Assembly: GCF_949628265.1 (NCBI RefSeq)
Contig: NC_088788.1
Location: 21,438,335-21,502,334, forward strand
Direction: 5' to 3'
Origin: Cloeon dipterum
Taxonomy: Eukaryota; Arthropoda; Insecta; Ephemeroptera; Baetidae
DNA length: 64,000 nt
The notes below the pieces were generated by a model that saw nothing but the letters and a program-made list of their open reading frames with translations, was not told where the DNA came from and ran no database searches. The position numbers were made by a program, and so were the translations under genes. This document shows, piece by piece, positions 47,698 through 61,641 of the stretch; the stretch's first letter is position 1; every line of letters begins with the position of its first letter.

Positions 47698-50600
47698 TGG
47701 TTATTAAGGTAAATAAATTAAATAATTGCTTCTCATTATTACCATACAGAAGAAGCAAATATTTTGCTCTATTAAAGTCCAAAATATGACAAAGAATCCC
47801 ACTAGCATGAATTGTGCTCTAACAGGTGAAGTTCACTAACTCAAAAACTTAAGTTCATGTAAGTTATTAAACACAGCTGTATGTACAACTTATTGTATGA
47901 TATAAATGTGGATACATTTTTTGGCACTATTTTCTTCGAGGCTTTCAATAAACAATTTAAGCTTTTGTCACAGAAGGAAATAATGGTAGAGACTGTCATT
48001 CTTTCCCCATAATGGTACATTCGCATTCAGTGAAAACATTGTTTTTACAAATCAGATAGTGATACGCGTGACAAGCATGTAATTTTGCGTTCATATTAAG
48101 TTGACCTTATATATTTCCATTATCTTAAATTACTACTATCTCAACACTGAACATTCCACTTGCCCATAGATGGCTCTACTGTGCGAATTCTCCTGAGAGA
48201 TCGCTCTATTAAATTACATTGTGAGTGCACCAAATGGATGCATTTTATCATCCCTAAAATTAAACTGACTGCTTGACATGTATTGCAGTATTTGCACCAA
48301 TACTTCCTGCTACTCCGCGTATCAACAACCTACGCTTGAGTTGAATAATCTTACATATGACGTGCTATGAAAGTAATTTAAATAAAACCTGAAATGCAAG
48401 GATATAGCACAGTTTTACTTGAGGAAAATGCAGCAGAAATTGCATTGAACCTTTTCTGGATAGAAGAGTGCTGGATTAAGATATTAGAAGGGTTCAATAT
48501 AGTTGTGCCCTAGAGTACGCGCGCTTGAGCAGAAAGTGTTACATCGGAATGGACATAAAACTCTCCCTCATCGTGACCCTAACACGGAAAAATGTGGCTC
48601 TTGGGAAATCAGCTGATCAGACCGCATGCCCATTTGTGCCGAGAACCCTTTTTCTTATTTTATGCGGCGACAAAGTGTCGCCGGCAGCAAAGCTTTTGTC
48701 TTTAGTGCGAAGGAGACGTGTGAATTTTTTGCCACCTCAGGCACCGCGCAGAGCCCCACCGCACTCTCATTTTTATAGCGCTGCCACGAAAATATTATTA
48801 ATTCGGAATTGCGATTTTAAGTGCTGCTGATATTATAATTTCCCAGGAAAAAATATCTTAAATGTGCTTTAAAAAGATAATTACAACCGTACAATGATTT
48901 GTGGCGTTTGCGCTGAGTTGGCTTTCGATTTGACTTTCCAGCAGCTCAACGCACCTATTATATGGCTGAATGCAGAATGTGTGAGTAATTCCAACCCCTG
49001 CTTTAAGTCATGCGTTCAATTGTCTGGCAGTGACCGAACGCAGGGTAGTAGGGGGTGTGCAATTTCTAAATTACGCAGGGGCCTTTTGTTTGCGGGTGAA
49101 ATTGAAGAACGTTGCAAATGGGATTTGATTGGGTGAACGCGGTGGTGAATTTACGCGTGTTGAAAATTTCTGCGAATGCAATCCACCTCACCCCTGTTTA
49201 TATATAAAAAAAAAATTAATGTTAATTACGTTTTGGGTGAAATTTCGAGCCATATCCTCCCTTTTCACCCCTTTCAACTAGAAAATAATGTTAACCTCTT
49301 TGCCAACTGGAAACACATTGACACTTAAATTGACGAGTGCGCGCACAGTGCACAGTATTGCACAGTTTATATAATACATTTAATTAAAATATCCAGCCTC
49401 CAAATGCGCTTCAATGAAATGGTCAGCCGACCGCAATTTAAATAAAAACGAGCCCCACAAAACCGATCCTCGCTCGCATTTGCATTAAATATTCAATTTA
49501 AATGCCCAGGAAATGGAAGGGAGAGAGAGTGTATAAATATGCAAAACGAACGGTTATTGCACATAGACCGGCCAGGGCGAATATTTTCACATTTTTCGGT
49601 GGTGGTCATAAATTCAAACGGGACACCGTCCGTATAAAAGTCAAGCGTTTGATACAGGCCGTGTAATAAAAATAAAAGGGTTGGGAACATATGATACGGG
49701 GTATGGCGTAGAGCGGAAATGGTTCCGCGCGAGCCACCCTATAATTCAATCGCTTCTTGTCCTGCCATTGTTTGATAGTCAAATGGGCGCTGCTATAGTT
49801 TGGAATTTTTCGATAAAACTTTTGTTACCATCGATGCGTGTAGAAAATTCACGTGTGTTCCAACACAAAGGATTTTGTTCACAAAGTAAAAATATGCTTC
49901 GGTCGCTTCGGTGTAGCAACAAAAAATTCAAATTAATTTTTCACAACTATAATCTGATGCGTACTTCTCGCGACATACACATCGTGCGTCCTGCCATAGT
50001 CGCCCATCCGCACATTATACACGCTTGCACTTTTTGCCCCTTGACAGGCTGCTATTTTTTTCAGCGCGCTGAGCCAGTGCAAGTCGTTTTTTCACGTTGG
50101 CGTGACACAAAATGTGCGACAAAAATTGCTTATCGCGTGAAAAGCAGGCTAAAGTCTGTGGCGGGTTTCGGCTCGTCGTTTTTGTGCGTAAAATATGACG
50201 ACGGTCCGATGCAAAAGAGGGCCCAGCTTAGGTGATGAATGAAGAGAGGACACCGTTTTTGTGCCTGTTGAAGCAGGCTAACTATACCAACGATAGCGAA
50301 CATTGACAGCAACGTGATAAATGGTCACCAGAAATGCATAATATTATCATTTTACATCGCATCCCTCTTGCCCAGCAAGAAGAGATTTGATCAGGGTAGC
50401 CCTGAAGCCTCCATCTATGGTGCTTATAGAAAAATAGAGAAAAACGTCATCATATGTGTGAGTGGAGCCGAAGCGCGTGAATTGAGCAGGGTTGACTATG
50501 AAGGGTCTAGAAACATAATAAATTATTATTGAAGAGACGTGTAATTTGATCTCACTATCATCTTTATCATCACTGTTGTCATTTTAATGACAGACAATAT

Positions 50601-51852
50601 TTTTAACTTGAAGGCAGGATCGGGATCAAAGTTTGATTTGAAATAAGTCACACAGCTCATTCAGAGTGACAACGAGAGGATAAATTGTAAAAGAGAATTG
50701 CCTAAATTACGCTCTTAAAGCCATTTTATTTAAGTTTCAGTGGCTTGATCACTTGTACATTTGCCTTTTCACTCTTTTTGTATAATATGTAAAATGACAT
50801 TGGTAGAGGAATAAACGATCAATTAATTAAGAATTTCTGATTTTTATTATTTGTAAAAAGTCAAGTACCTAGTGAAATGCATACCAAGAGAACAATTTAG
50901 GCAATTCTTAACATGCTCATCCATGCAAAAGACACGATTGGACAAACATGCCTTTTTTTACGAGTTTGACTTGTGCACGTTTTAGCTAATATTTGCTAAA
51001 TTTTCGAGTCTGTCTTTGCTTCACTTATTGTAAGCGGAGAGTATTTTGAAGTTAGTCTGAAAAGGCAAAGGCTGGAGCATTGATAAAAATTTCATCGCTG
51101 CGCGCCTCCCTCGAAAGATATCGCATCAAACTTTAACGCCCTTCTTTGATATGCAACGGAGGATTTGTGTATTATTTAGGGAAAGCAGAGCACAGGCACG
51201 CATGCACTCACTCGCTGCTATGCTGCTATTATCTTTAATCAAACAGTGCTTGAATAAATCAACAGTTCGCTGCCATTCAGGTCGCACAACCTTTGAAGCA
51301 GCCATGCATGTTATTGTCTGCGTAATTAGCTACTGTCTGCGAGGGCGAGACTTTCAAAAATAATTTTGAGACCCAGGAATTCAGGGAAATATACAGACTC
51401 TAAGGAGGAGACGGAGAAATTCAATTAAAACGCAGACATGAATGGCGTTTAAACTGCATTTCAGTACTAGAAAAGTACTAGAAATTTTATTAATTGCTAG
51501 TATAAATTTTTTTAATATATATCAATTTTTGAAAAAAATAAAACAATGAAAATGGACTAGACTTTGTTGTCAATAATATTACAATTCTGACCGTACAACT
51601 CTCTTTGGCCACTTTTTTGCACAATTGCTTGGTTTCTAATCATTTTGAATTGATATTTTAGAAAATAAATACTCTACTCGCTGGTTTTAAACTTTTAGAC
51701 TATAATATATATCATCAATATGAAGAGAGAGAAATCTCTCTCTTTGAGCGTTATTTCATCAATGACTCGACTCCCCTATTACTTCCCGTGTTACGCGCTA
51801 TTGCTTAATTGCACGCGTTTCATTCCGTCTGCCCATTTATATCTCTTGATTG

Positions 51853-51885
51853 TTCTCTCTCTCTCTCTTTCTCTTTCTCTCTCTG
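51853..51885 (+). repeat. Pyrimidine (CT)n tract
   Basis: An imperfect CT/CTTT repeat of about 33 bases in the gene-poor interval. No splice acceptor with a recognisable exon follows it. Confidence 0.8.
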
Positions 51886-53954
51886 GTTTAGCTGTTTGCA
51901 AACGTTCACTTTTCACACGGAATTTTGCGAGATGAGTCTTATTAGGGAACACTCATTAAACGCGGACGCACGCACTGCTCCACACTGACAAAAGCGCTCC
52001 GTCATAAATCGTGCGCAAAACGGCGTTTATTGTTAGCCCCATGACAACAAAAACGGCATCCAGCAGACCAGTCTGGCAAATCACGTGTCGTCTGGACATT
52101 GTTGACCTCTTTTATTGTTATCCTGGCGCGTGAGCTGAAGAATAGAGTGGGCCTCAAAGCGGATCCTGTTGTGCGATTACGAGAGGTTGTCTGTGCAAAA
52201 AGCATAATTTTTCATCAAAAGAAACACGCCTACTATATAATTCTGTCATCGGCGACGCTAAAACGCTTTAATGTTATTACATATATGGAGGCTAAGATGG
52301 TGTTTTATTGACGCAATCCTACAACGAACCAAGTTTTATTTTGATTCACTGGTTTGTCAAAAAATTTAGCCTAACACACCACACACTCCAGCTTTTCAGA
52401 CGACTGCTAAGTATATAATTTGATATAGCGCATTTTCGGCTTTTTTAAACTTCAAAATTATGATAGCAATATTTTTTCATGGACTGAACTGATTAAAATG
52501 CACCCTGTATGGACGGTTTTAACGCTCTGCAAGCTTAACGCATTAAAATACTTCTGGCGCATACCAGTGCGCATACATTCATCGTCGGCAACCAGGGAAT
52601 AAATTATTTCGGGGTGTAACAGCTCGGAAATTCTAATTTCAGATGAAAGGACCAGGCTCATTACTCTCTCCTTGTGATACAATTTGGCTCTCGTTCTCGT
52701 CTGCTGTGCACAAATCAAACAACGGCCCCAAGGAGCAGCAAGCTCGCTGGCTGGCTGACTTTCCAGCTGTGAATCACACAGCCCACCTCATCTCGTAATT
52801 CTGCGCCCCCCTGAATAAAAACCACCCGCTGCGCCTGGTGCAGTAAAAATCCACCACCACAATAACTTCCTTATAATAAGGCAGCTATTTATCCGAGCGT
52901 GCGAAATCAACCATTAATGAACTTGCGGGATGGGTTCTACTAAATCCCAGCACATTCAAATAACTAACCATATTTTATGCTGAAGGGAGAAGCCACGAGT
53001 CTGTGGGGGGCCAGGTTTTCTTGCTTTAAACCTGTTACTTGAGCATTTTACACATACATTACTGAACTAAACTTATCTGAAATAGCTAAAATACCATTTA
53101 TCGCGAAAAGTTATGTTGAACAAAATGGGCAATATTTCGTACCAACTTTATTAACCTATAGTTTGTAGATATAATTTTAATCAATATCATAAAGTATTTT
53201 TACTTAATATGTCTCTGGGAGCGGGGAAAATCAGAAACAGGGTGACTGTGATTGTGATCACCGAAACATAAATAATTGCTTATTCTTACATGGCCAATAC
53301 AAATAATACATTAAAATAAAATATTGCAAGAAATGGCAAACAGAGGAAGCAAAATGTTGTAAAACAAAGAAATAACTTGGTAATTAAATTTATCGTCACA
53401 CTCAGCCGGAATAACAATTGATTTCAAACACTGATCACCGAAAACTTGCAACAGATGCTTTTTGCAGATGGGAATTCGGCCACGGCATACAGTCCTTGAG
53501 TTCAGGTGGTTGTTTCACTATTTTACCACCCTGCAGAAATAAACTCTTGCCGAAAAAGCTGCGTACTGGTGGCGGCTTCAGTCGCTATGGCTATATATGG
53601 TCGTTCGCGTTGCCTCCCTTTGATGACGCGCTCCCGGTTGTTAAAGTCAATCGCACCTCCCTCACATTTCTTGAAAAATTGCAGGTCCGTGTATCATCTC
53701 TTGGCTCGCATAAATTGCAAATACCAATAATTGTCTTTCACACGCGCGTTGGAATGATGGGGCGCATTTTTATCAGTGCAGAAAATAAACGAGGGTTTCA
53801 AACAATTTCATACGACGACAGACTATTTCTCATCATATATATATGTATATAATTGATAAAAAGCTGACCACGTTACTTGACTGTGGTATATGCATTGTTG
53901 GGGGTTCGGGCGCACCGATTATCGAGCAGCTTGAGTTGCATATATTAAGGAGAC

Positions 53955-53988
53955 ACATATATGTATATACACATATATACATATATGT
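53955..53988 (+). repeat. (CATATA/TATATG) simple repeat, palindromic
   Basis: Alternating ACATATATGTATATACACATATATACATATATGT forms a self-complementary low-complexity tract. A shorter ATATATATGTATAT run lies at about 53836-53851. Confidence 0.8.
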
Positions 53989-56900
53989 AAAACGTGTTGA
54001 GTTAGCGGGTAACTCATACAATAAGGTGCTAGGCAGTGTTGACTTGCCAGTTATTTTGGACAATAATTTTTTTTCGGAGTAAGTTGTCCCTAAAATTGAT
54101 CTAAATGTATAAAGTATCATTCTGTTGGAATAATTTATATGTCAGTCCAGTCTAATCACCCAATACAACGTTATACGTGGACAGGTTGATTGGCATAATG
54201 TTTGCCTCTTGCGGCAGCGGTCGTCGTCCATGGATAGAGCGCAGCGCCCGTTTCTCCACTCTCTACATTCTCAATGTGTTAGCCTGCGTAGTTGGGTGTC
54301 ACGCTGGAAGTCCGTAGGTCAAGATGAGCTTCACGAAGGACAGGCCTTTTCACCCGAAGGCTCGAGTTTCATTTTTAATTTAAATACAGATCTACTTTTC
54401 TTAGTTAGCAGTAAGCAAAATAGATTATTTGATTTTTTCCAAGCTAAATAACAAATATCCAAAGGATCTCCACTACATCGTTTTTAAACAGGAAGGTTGG
54501 CTAGCGGAGAAAAATCTTTCCTTTCAATAACCACTTGTCTTGTAGCATATCTCACCGTAAATAATTCCAAATCAAAAGTAATTTCAAACATTTAGTTTAG
54601 ATATAGTTGAATCGCTAGAAAAGCGAAGCATTCTTGTGTGTTCAGACAACTATTTTCAAGGAGTTCATGGTCAACGCAGGTAAAACATTCTGAGGCCGGA
54701 ATTCGGTTAAGCTTTGGTCAAATGTGCGTGGCATTCGCGTATGGGAGACGGGCCTGGGTCTTATCTATCGTATATCGCACACACCGCACAAAATCCTGTA
54801 CGCTGGAATTACATAAACGCGCGCTAGCGACGAATGCTGGGAGCTTTTGTCTTGCCCCACAGTGATATCACAATAATGGCGAGACTGGCACAAAGACTCG
54901 GAGAGGAGCTTTGTTTTAACTCCCCATACAATTCGGCGCTCGTCCTTTTGTTCTGTTTTATGTGAAACGTAACCGCCTGTGCTACATTATCAGATTTAAT
55001 TCAATTATTCATCTACATTGAGTCAATGAAAGCAAATTTATTACAACTTCTTTGGACGAGTGATACAAATGTATATCTCTGAATGTTGAAATGATTATTC
55101 AGAGGAAATTTGCAAGCTGTCACAGCTGTTGGAAAACATGTCAAATTTACAGCTTGCGTATGATGAATAGAATTAAAACTTAATAACCCGCAGCACCTCA
55201 ATGATTTTTTCAATGGAATACAAGTTGTTGTTCGCCTATATGTGAGTAGCAATTATTACTGTAAAATGAATTGAACTAAACTCACCCCAAATGGTTTATT
55301 TTCCTTTTATTCGATGCTGAAATCATAATTTCATTGAAAATATTTTACGTTTGCATTGCACAGAACGAGGACAGACTGATGAGTTGTATATCTTGTGTGT
55401 GTCACTCATACTAGTTATACTGATAGTCTGAGGCAAAGTCTGCATCTGCAAGTTTGGCCGGTTTGCCCAGAGCCTCCAATTCGTGTTATGTGTCTGCGTG
55501 GCAGAGCGGGTATCGAGCTGCAGAACTGCTTACTCGCAAATCCAACCCCCTTTCTCATTACTCTCCTTTGATACCTTTGCTGCTGTGAATGAATTATCGC
55601 CGACTCTGAATCAGCATAATTTCCCGCCGTTGCTCCTGATCCGCTTTAATTGACCATAATCAGCTTAGCCTGAGACAATTAGTTTTTGGTCTCGGCAGGT
55701 AGAGAGGCTCAACCTGTGTGTTCACTTGCCTTTGGTGCGACTGTTGCACCTGCAGGGGCAATCGTAACATTTTCACGCAATCCGCAAGGCAAATATTGGA
55801 AAATTGCTTTTTCTGCCTTTTCACGGCGAAATCTCTTTTCGGTGAGTGTCAATACGGGGAAAAGATTTTATCTCGAGCTATTACACTTTAAAGGTGGCGA
55901 GAATTTTAAGTCGTGTGCCCTCTTTGAAGCACTTTCCGAGTCATTTAACGCGAGATTTCAAACATTTCTCGTCTTCTCTGCTCCCTGGCACACACACGCG
56001 CGCGTTTAAAGGGACTCTGGGGTTGGTCTGGCGGGTGATTACTGCAGCCGCCATAAAGGAGCCGAAGAGAAAGGGAGAACGACCGAGCAAAGACTCACCC
56101 CTGGCTGCCAGTGCCCCCTCGCGCTATTGAATTTTTCAGACAATTTTGCTCGCAATGCCGCCACAAGTTGCCAAAAATCGATCGACCGCGCGCCTCTTGC
56201 CTATTGAATGAAAACACGTTTTTCAATTTTCCTATTTGCCTATACGCATGAAATATTCAGCGGCAATTTTTGTTTATCGACGCCCGCCCTGCTGCATTGC
56301 ACGATCAAACTTTGAAATGCTTGCAGCGTCGGAGTAAAAATCGCCCCGTCATCGGAATGCGGCTCGAGAACAAAAGGCTGCTTGGCATACCTGCCCACGG
56401 AATCAAAGGGATGATTTTGTCCCTGCTGTTGTTGCCGCTGTCATACAAATTAAGTACGCTGTCATACTCATCAAAGGGTGCCCCCACCCCCCGCTACCCT
56501 TGCGTGTGTACCTGCCTGCGCGCCTAACGAGAGGAATGCCGCTCGAGCATGTCATCAATGCTTTGTTTCCGTCAAAATATGCCGTCAGCAGTGCGCTCCT
56601 CTCTCATCCATATGTCGGAGAAATTCTGTGTTGGTAGCGTATAATAATTATGGTTTGATCGGCCTGTGTTGTACTGTAATAAGTTTTGATGTGGTCTGTG
56701 CACATTCAGCTCTCGGTATTTACCGAAAATTGAAAAAAACATTCTTATGAGATGGAAGGTTTCTGAGGCATCAAGATAAATTCAGGGGGATTATTTTTTT
56801 ATTTAATTAATAATTAATTATTTAAGATTTGGAAAATCTTTAGTATTGAGGTTTACGGAATTTTGGGCTTCGATTTTATGAGCATGACTTTTTAGGTTAA

Positions 56901-59900
56901 AATTGACAGATTTGTCCACGGATGAATTTTTTTATTAAAACTTATTTTTAAAGAGCGTTTCTACGTCTTCAACAATGAATTTAAATAAGAATCAACAATT
57001 TCGTCACAAATTAGTGCTTAGAATGCTGAAATTAGATGCCAGATTTAAATTCGCACTCTTGGCAGGCTTGTCACTGAGAGCCTCTTTACTCCTTGTTTAA
57101 TATCTCTGCCAAATCCCATCTCACACTCAGGTGTTTGCGCGATTTCGGGGGTGGTAATGAGTGAAATTTCCACGGAGCGCGGAAAATTAGCGCCTGAACA
57201 AAGTCGTCAGCAGGCCCCTCGAGCAACGCAGCTAATTAAGAGTGTTTAATTAAAACCCCGTTGAGCCAGCCAGGCAAGCAGCAAGGTGCAAGACGGCTGG
57301 ATGATGGATGCTGCGATGTAATTTTAATCACTCGGGCGCATTGTGCTCCTGCTGAATTCGCGTGGCAGCAGATGTTGCATACACGTAGCGGATTTATTCA
57401 GGGGCAGAGCAAACAGAGGGTAGCTGCTGCTGCCTGGCACGCACACACTTTTTGTTCCCCGGAATTGCCAAATCCCTGAGCGCAGCTTTCTGAATAAATA
57501 TAGGGACTCTCTTAAACTTGTGTTTTTCACCGATCCATCACACTGCGGATCAGCACTGCTTCGTCTTTTGTGCATAATAAAAAAGCAGCTGCCTCGTTCC
57601 AGATTAGACAATTAAATTTTTAAATTATGCAAATCTCGCAGAACGGGACGCGCGGCCAGAATATTAACAATTTTTACGCACGAAATCTTTCCGGCGTTCC
57701 CTCCGCCTGAGCCTTGCAATTAGATGTAGAGAAATCTCTTTTATGACTTTCTCTTATTGTTCTGCCGAATATTTTTATGGTCCAGGACCCGCGCAGAATA
57801 AACGAAGATTTGAATGCAGCAGAGCAGCAAGTTTGCGAGATGGAAATTTTTAATCTTGTTTTGCAGTTATTTTTTTAGATGAGAGTTTGGAACGAGTAGT
57901 TTTGCAGTAAGTAAAAAATTTCTACTTGGTGGGAAATTTTTATGCGCTGAGAATTAAAATCGGATATATTTCTCGGGAGAAAAAAGCTTTATTGATAACT
58001 TTTATTGTGCAGGCCCACAGCATTTGTACTTGATTTTTTAATGTTATATATGCCATGATTATTGCACTAAAACGAGCATTTAAAGCATTTTTTTGTAACT
58101 CGAGCCATTAAAGGTTTTTATGACTACTTGTTTATCTCAGCATGGCACCAGTTTTCAAATTATAGAGCAGTGAAAGCCTGAATTAAGGCCACCCTGGTTT
58201 GTTATGTAATCGGCTTTTGATATTAAATTTCTAATCGCAAGCCATATATTGATTTATATTAGGACACTTGGATATAGTAATGTACATAACCTCCATCTAC
58301 AAAATCGATTGTTAATAATTACTTTGCGGAGACATTTCTAGCCAAAGTGTTGTTGGGCGTGCGACGAGTTTTCGCTGCTGGAGCGAGTTTTGCTATTGCG
58401 AGCACGTAACTTTGCGCGAGGTGCTCTTCTCTCTTAAAGCTTAATTCTCGTCCTGGCAGCACACGCCGCCTGGTGGGCTGCTGATGCTGTCAATTTGCGC
58501 GTCTAAAACTAATCAAACAGAGGACAAGGTAGACAGCTCTGCTAGTTTGTATTCGGAGAGCAGCTTCTTCGCTCGGTCCACGAACCAGACGCCCTCCGCA
58601 GCTTCTGCTGGAACGCCCGCACCACTAATTCGGGGAAAATTGGCAAACTTGAGTGAATTGAAATTTAGCCTTGGAGACGGTTCCAGAACAGAAAGGAAGA
58701 AACAGAAAAGAACAAATATTGGACAACGTAATGCAATTAAAAAATACACAAATTGCTATATTAATAAACGGGTTGAAATTAAGCAATAAAACACGAAATA
58801 ATATTACTTATCTGTTAATATTTTTGTATTGTATCAAAAAATTATAATTTTTAAACTGATTCATGTGAAAACTTAGGAATTACAGTCATTTTTCGGCCTG
58901 AAAGTCAACTTTTAAGAGAATATATTTTCGACTATCAAAGTCTTCAAAGTTGATAAAAGACTCTTTTATTTTTATTTTCTGGTTAGTTGAAATATTGATG
59001 GAACGAAAATTCATCAAGCAATTCATGCTTCATTTTTTAAATAAAATTTCTTAATCCCCATACAATATTTCGTTTTTCAGCATTTGGAGGACGAAAAGTC
59101 ACGCGCGATCAGAAAAAACAGATGACTTGAAATTTTCAGTTTGAAATTTTGTTAAAAAAAGTTCCAGCTCTCGTTATTTTTCTTTCCAACGTTGTGTCCC
59201 TATATAATTTAAGTTAGCTGAATTAGCCTTTTGGCCATGCATTTATTTTTGTCAAGTGCAATTCAATTGTGCCGCTCGTCTGTGTACAAAAGCAGAAAAG
59301 ACCGCAGGGGGGTGGTCCGTTGTGGGAAAAGAAAAAATGCAATTACTCGAGCAACACACAGCAGCGGAGTGGCACACAAACATGCGAATACACAGTAGAG
59401 AGTGCGTGAGAGAGCATATGCATCACGCCCGAGTCGCGTGCGAGGCAGGTTGCATAAGGGGTCCAGTGATGTATCGACGACGCCCGGCAAAAAGCGGAGG
59501 ACTGCACCTCGAGTACCTACATGCACTTGCTCCCCCGCTGCCTTGTTATCTCTTCGAGACACACGCGAAATGCAAACGAAGAAGCGACGCGATGGACCGA
59601 AGAACCCCCCTTTTCCTCTTGCTTGTTATGCAGCCCTCCGATACATCCACTTTTCGCGGGAACGAGCTCAATTATTTCACCTTATCGTTGAAGGTTCGGC
59701 TAAATTGGTTTTTGCCTCTCTGGTTGGGGCACAAAGCGAAAAGTTTCATTTCCTTTTGGTAACAGGATGCCTCGGAAATTCGGCAAGGTGAGAAACGGCT
59801 GCAGGAAAAAACTTCTAGTAAATCGCAGAGTTGATATCTGATATCTGATTGTGAGCTCTATAAATATTGTTAAAATATATCTGTGAAATCGAATTTTCTT

Positions 59901-60559
59901 GAGGCTTTATCAAAAACCGTTGAGGCTATATTAAAGAACAACTCGTTTAAAAAAGGAGTTTTAGAGAGTTCAACCGGAGGAATTTAATTTAAAACCAAAA
60001 GACATAAAACCAGGGATATTGCTTTCCCCTGATGCGGTTTAGCATTTTCAATATGAAACTGTATTGGTCTGGTCAACAAGATAAATCAAACAGACCTTTC
60101 CCGGGAAAGAAAAAAGTGGGGACGCAACCCGTGTCGTATAATAATAACGCAGATTTAGTGAACCGCTTCTGCCTGTCGCACGTCTCACTAGGGCAGAGAT
60201 GCGCTCTCTTGCGTTTTTCCTCCACCGGCAACGCGGAATCAGCTTCGTCAGGAGAAATTGCTGATTTATACACTTGAATAAAAGATCAGCGGGTGGCTGT
60301 TTTTTGCCGTGGTCCGCACGAAATAACAAAATACACTGGTGCACCCGAAATGCAGTCGCATACATTATTTTTCTCGGCACTCTGCTGCTTCAGCACCATG
60401 ATTGATCGATGCGATGCTGGCGTGTGAACCAAAATTGTTATTTCCTGGTGCATGTCTATCTTTTATTTTTGCACCATCGAGTAAATATTGCACGCGCGCG
60501 TGTTTTCCTGCGATAAGAACTTGCCGTTAAGCGGGATATTGATCTGAAAATGATAATTG

Positions 60560-60567
60560 GTTTGTAA
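60560..60567 (+). repeat. Left 8-bp target-site duplication of the hAT-type element
   Basis: GTTTGTAA directly precedes the element's TAGAGTGTATT end and is repeated exactly after the other end at 61634-61641. Confidence 0.85.
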
Positions 60568-61633
60568 TAGAGTGTATTTCAAGAACAAGACCGAAAAAAA
60601 TTACCGGATTTCCGGTATTGTTCTTGTTTTGCCGGATTTTTTTTCAAAATTCAATACCAGAACAATACCAAACAATACTGGAAAAGGCAATACAAGAATA
60701 TTGTTTTTTCCTGAATTCTTTATGGTGGTAGAAAAATTTTCATAGAAAAATTCTTCTAATTTTTAAAAATCCCTATTTTTGGTCACGTAAATTTTTTAAT
60801 TTCAATAAAAATTGCAGAAAGATCCGCAAAAAAAAAGTTTATGCAATGCAGTTGGTTTTTTCCGAAAAAAATGCGTGTTTTTGCGAACCCTGCACTAATT
60901 ATACCAAGAGACCGAAAATTTTATCTCTCATCGCAATATTCCAAAATTTCTGACTATTTTGGCACGAAATATGTATACGACTCTTTTGGGGTAAAATTCG
61001 GAAAAATGCGGACGAAAACAAAACTAGGTGTTTTCCAGCTGTTAATTTTTGCGTAAAAAACCAGTGTTGCTGTTGCATTTTTGCGTATTGCAAATTTGGC
61101 GAACCCCGATTGCTTTCTTTCCTCCTCGAGTTGACAAAGTAAGAATCTTTAGGCTTTTAATGCTGCACTTTGCCATTGCTGCCGATAAAACTGTCCCTCG
61201 TCCCGCTGAAGATTGTCCCTGTCCCGTCCAATCCCTGTCTTGAAATAAAAAATTCAACCCGCAACCCTCAGGGACGGGACGGGAATCCTGTAATCCCTGT
61301 CCCTGGTCCCCTCTCTAGTTTCAATTTTAAAATATATTTAATCAAGCAAAATGACAATTTTATTAAAATGCCAAAGCAAGATTTGGTAGTATAAAACTTT
61401 AAAAAGATGTCTTCCAGAAAAAATCCCAAAAACAAGAATTTTTTCAAAAAAAAAAAAACAATACCGAAACAAGATTTTTTGTCAGAAAAGCAATACCAAA
61501 ACAAGAAGAATTGAAAAACAATACTAGACAAGAAAATTTTAAATATTCCTTTTAGAAACAATACCAGAACAATACCAGTTTCGGCAAGAAAAGTTCCAGA
61601 CAATACAAAAATTTGGTCTTGTAATACACTCTA
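60568..61633. mobile_element. Non-autonomous hAT-superfamily DNA transposon, 1066 bp
   Basis: The element starts TAGAGTGTATT and ends AATACACTCTA, a perfect 11-bp terminal inverted repeat. The inverted match continues as ACAAGACC on both sides after a 6-base insertion on the left. It is flanked by an exact 8-bp duplication, GTTTGTAA. An 8-bp duplication plus TAGNG-type termini are the hallmarks of hAT elements. Both arms carry many copies of a GGTATTGTTCTTG-like word, in opposite orientation at the two ends (left about 60600-60720, right about 61450-61620). Such subterminal repeats are typical transposase-binding sites. A separate GGGAC/GTCCC-rich block lies at 61191-61317. No transposase-like coding sequence is present, so movement would need a transposase in trans. 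It is AT-rich compared with its flanks. Confidence 0.85.
61191..61317. repeat. Inverted GTCCC / GGGAC repeat block inside the hAT-type element
   Basis: At least six GTCCC or TCCCTGTCCC words on the left of this block are mirrored by GGGACGGGACGGG near 61271, followed by further CCCTGTCCCTGGTCCCC. The two orientations could pair into a hairpin. The block may be an internal subterminal array or the remains of another element nested in the transposon. Confidence 0.6.
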
Positions 61634-61641
61634 GTTTGTAA
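61634..61641 (+). repeat. Right 8-bp target-site duplication of the hAT-type element
   Basis: GTTTGTAA follows the element's AATACACTCTA end and matches the left copy at 60560-60567 without mismatch. Confidence 0.85.

Larger units (their letters stand above)
47698..60559. other. Gene-poor interval
   Basis: No conserved protein-coding exon, tRNA or other RNA gene was recognised on either strand in about 12.9 kb. The longest open frames (49681-50235, 53418-53852, 59256-59762) translate to sequences without recognisable domains, and their lengths are what chance allows in DNA of this composition. CpG-richer blocks occur at about 55.7-56.6 and 57.1-57.7 kb. Simple repeats are listed separately. 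It could be intergenic, or an intron of a gene extending beyond the window. Confidence 0.6.

Noticed and set aside
49681..50235. 184-codon open frame on the + strand
   Set aside because: It has no ATG at the 5' end, no recognisable domain and no splice-supported neighbours. The length is within chance for the window.
53418..53852. 144-codon open frame on the + strand
   Set aside because: No recognisable similarity, and it ends in an ATAT-repeat translated as IIYICI. Judged to be chance.
55490..55560. tRNA-like string (GCGTGGCAGAGCGGG ... AAATCCAACCCC)
   Set aside because: No T-arm GGTTCGAATCC-type sequence and no pairing acceptor stem could be found on either strand.
59256..59762. 168-codon open frame on the + strand
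   Set aside because: Mixed-composition translation without domain features, overlapping other open frames on both strands.
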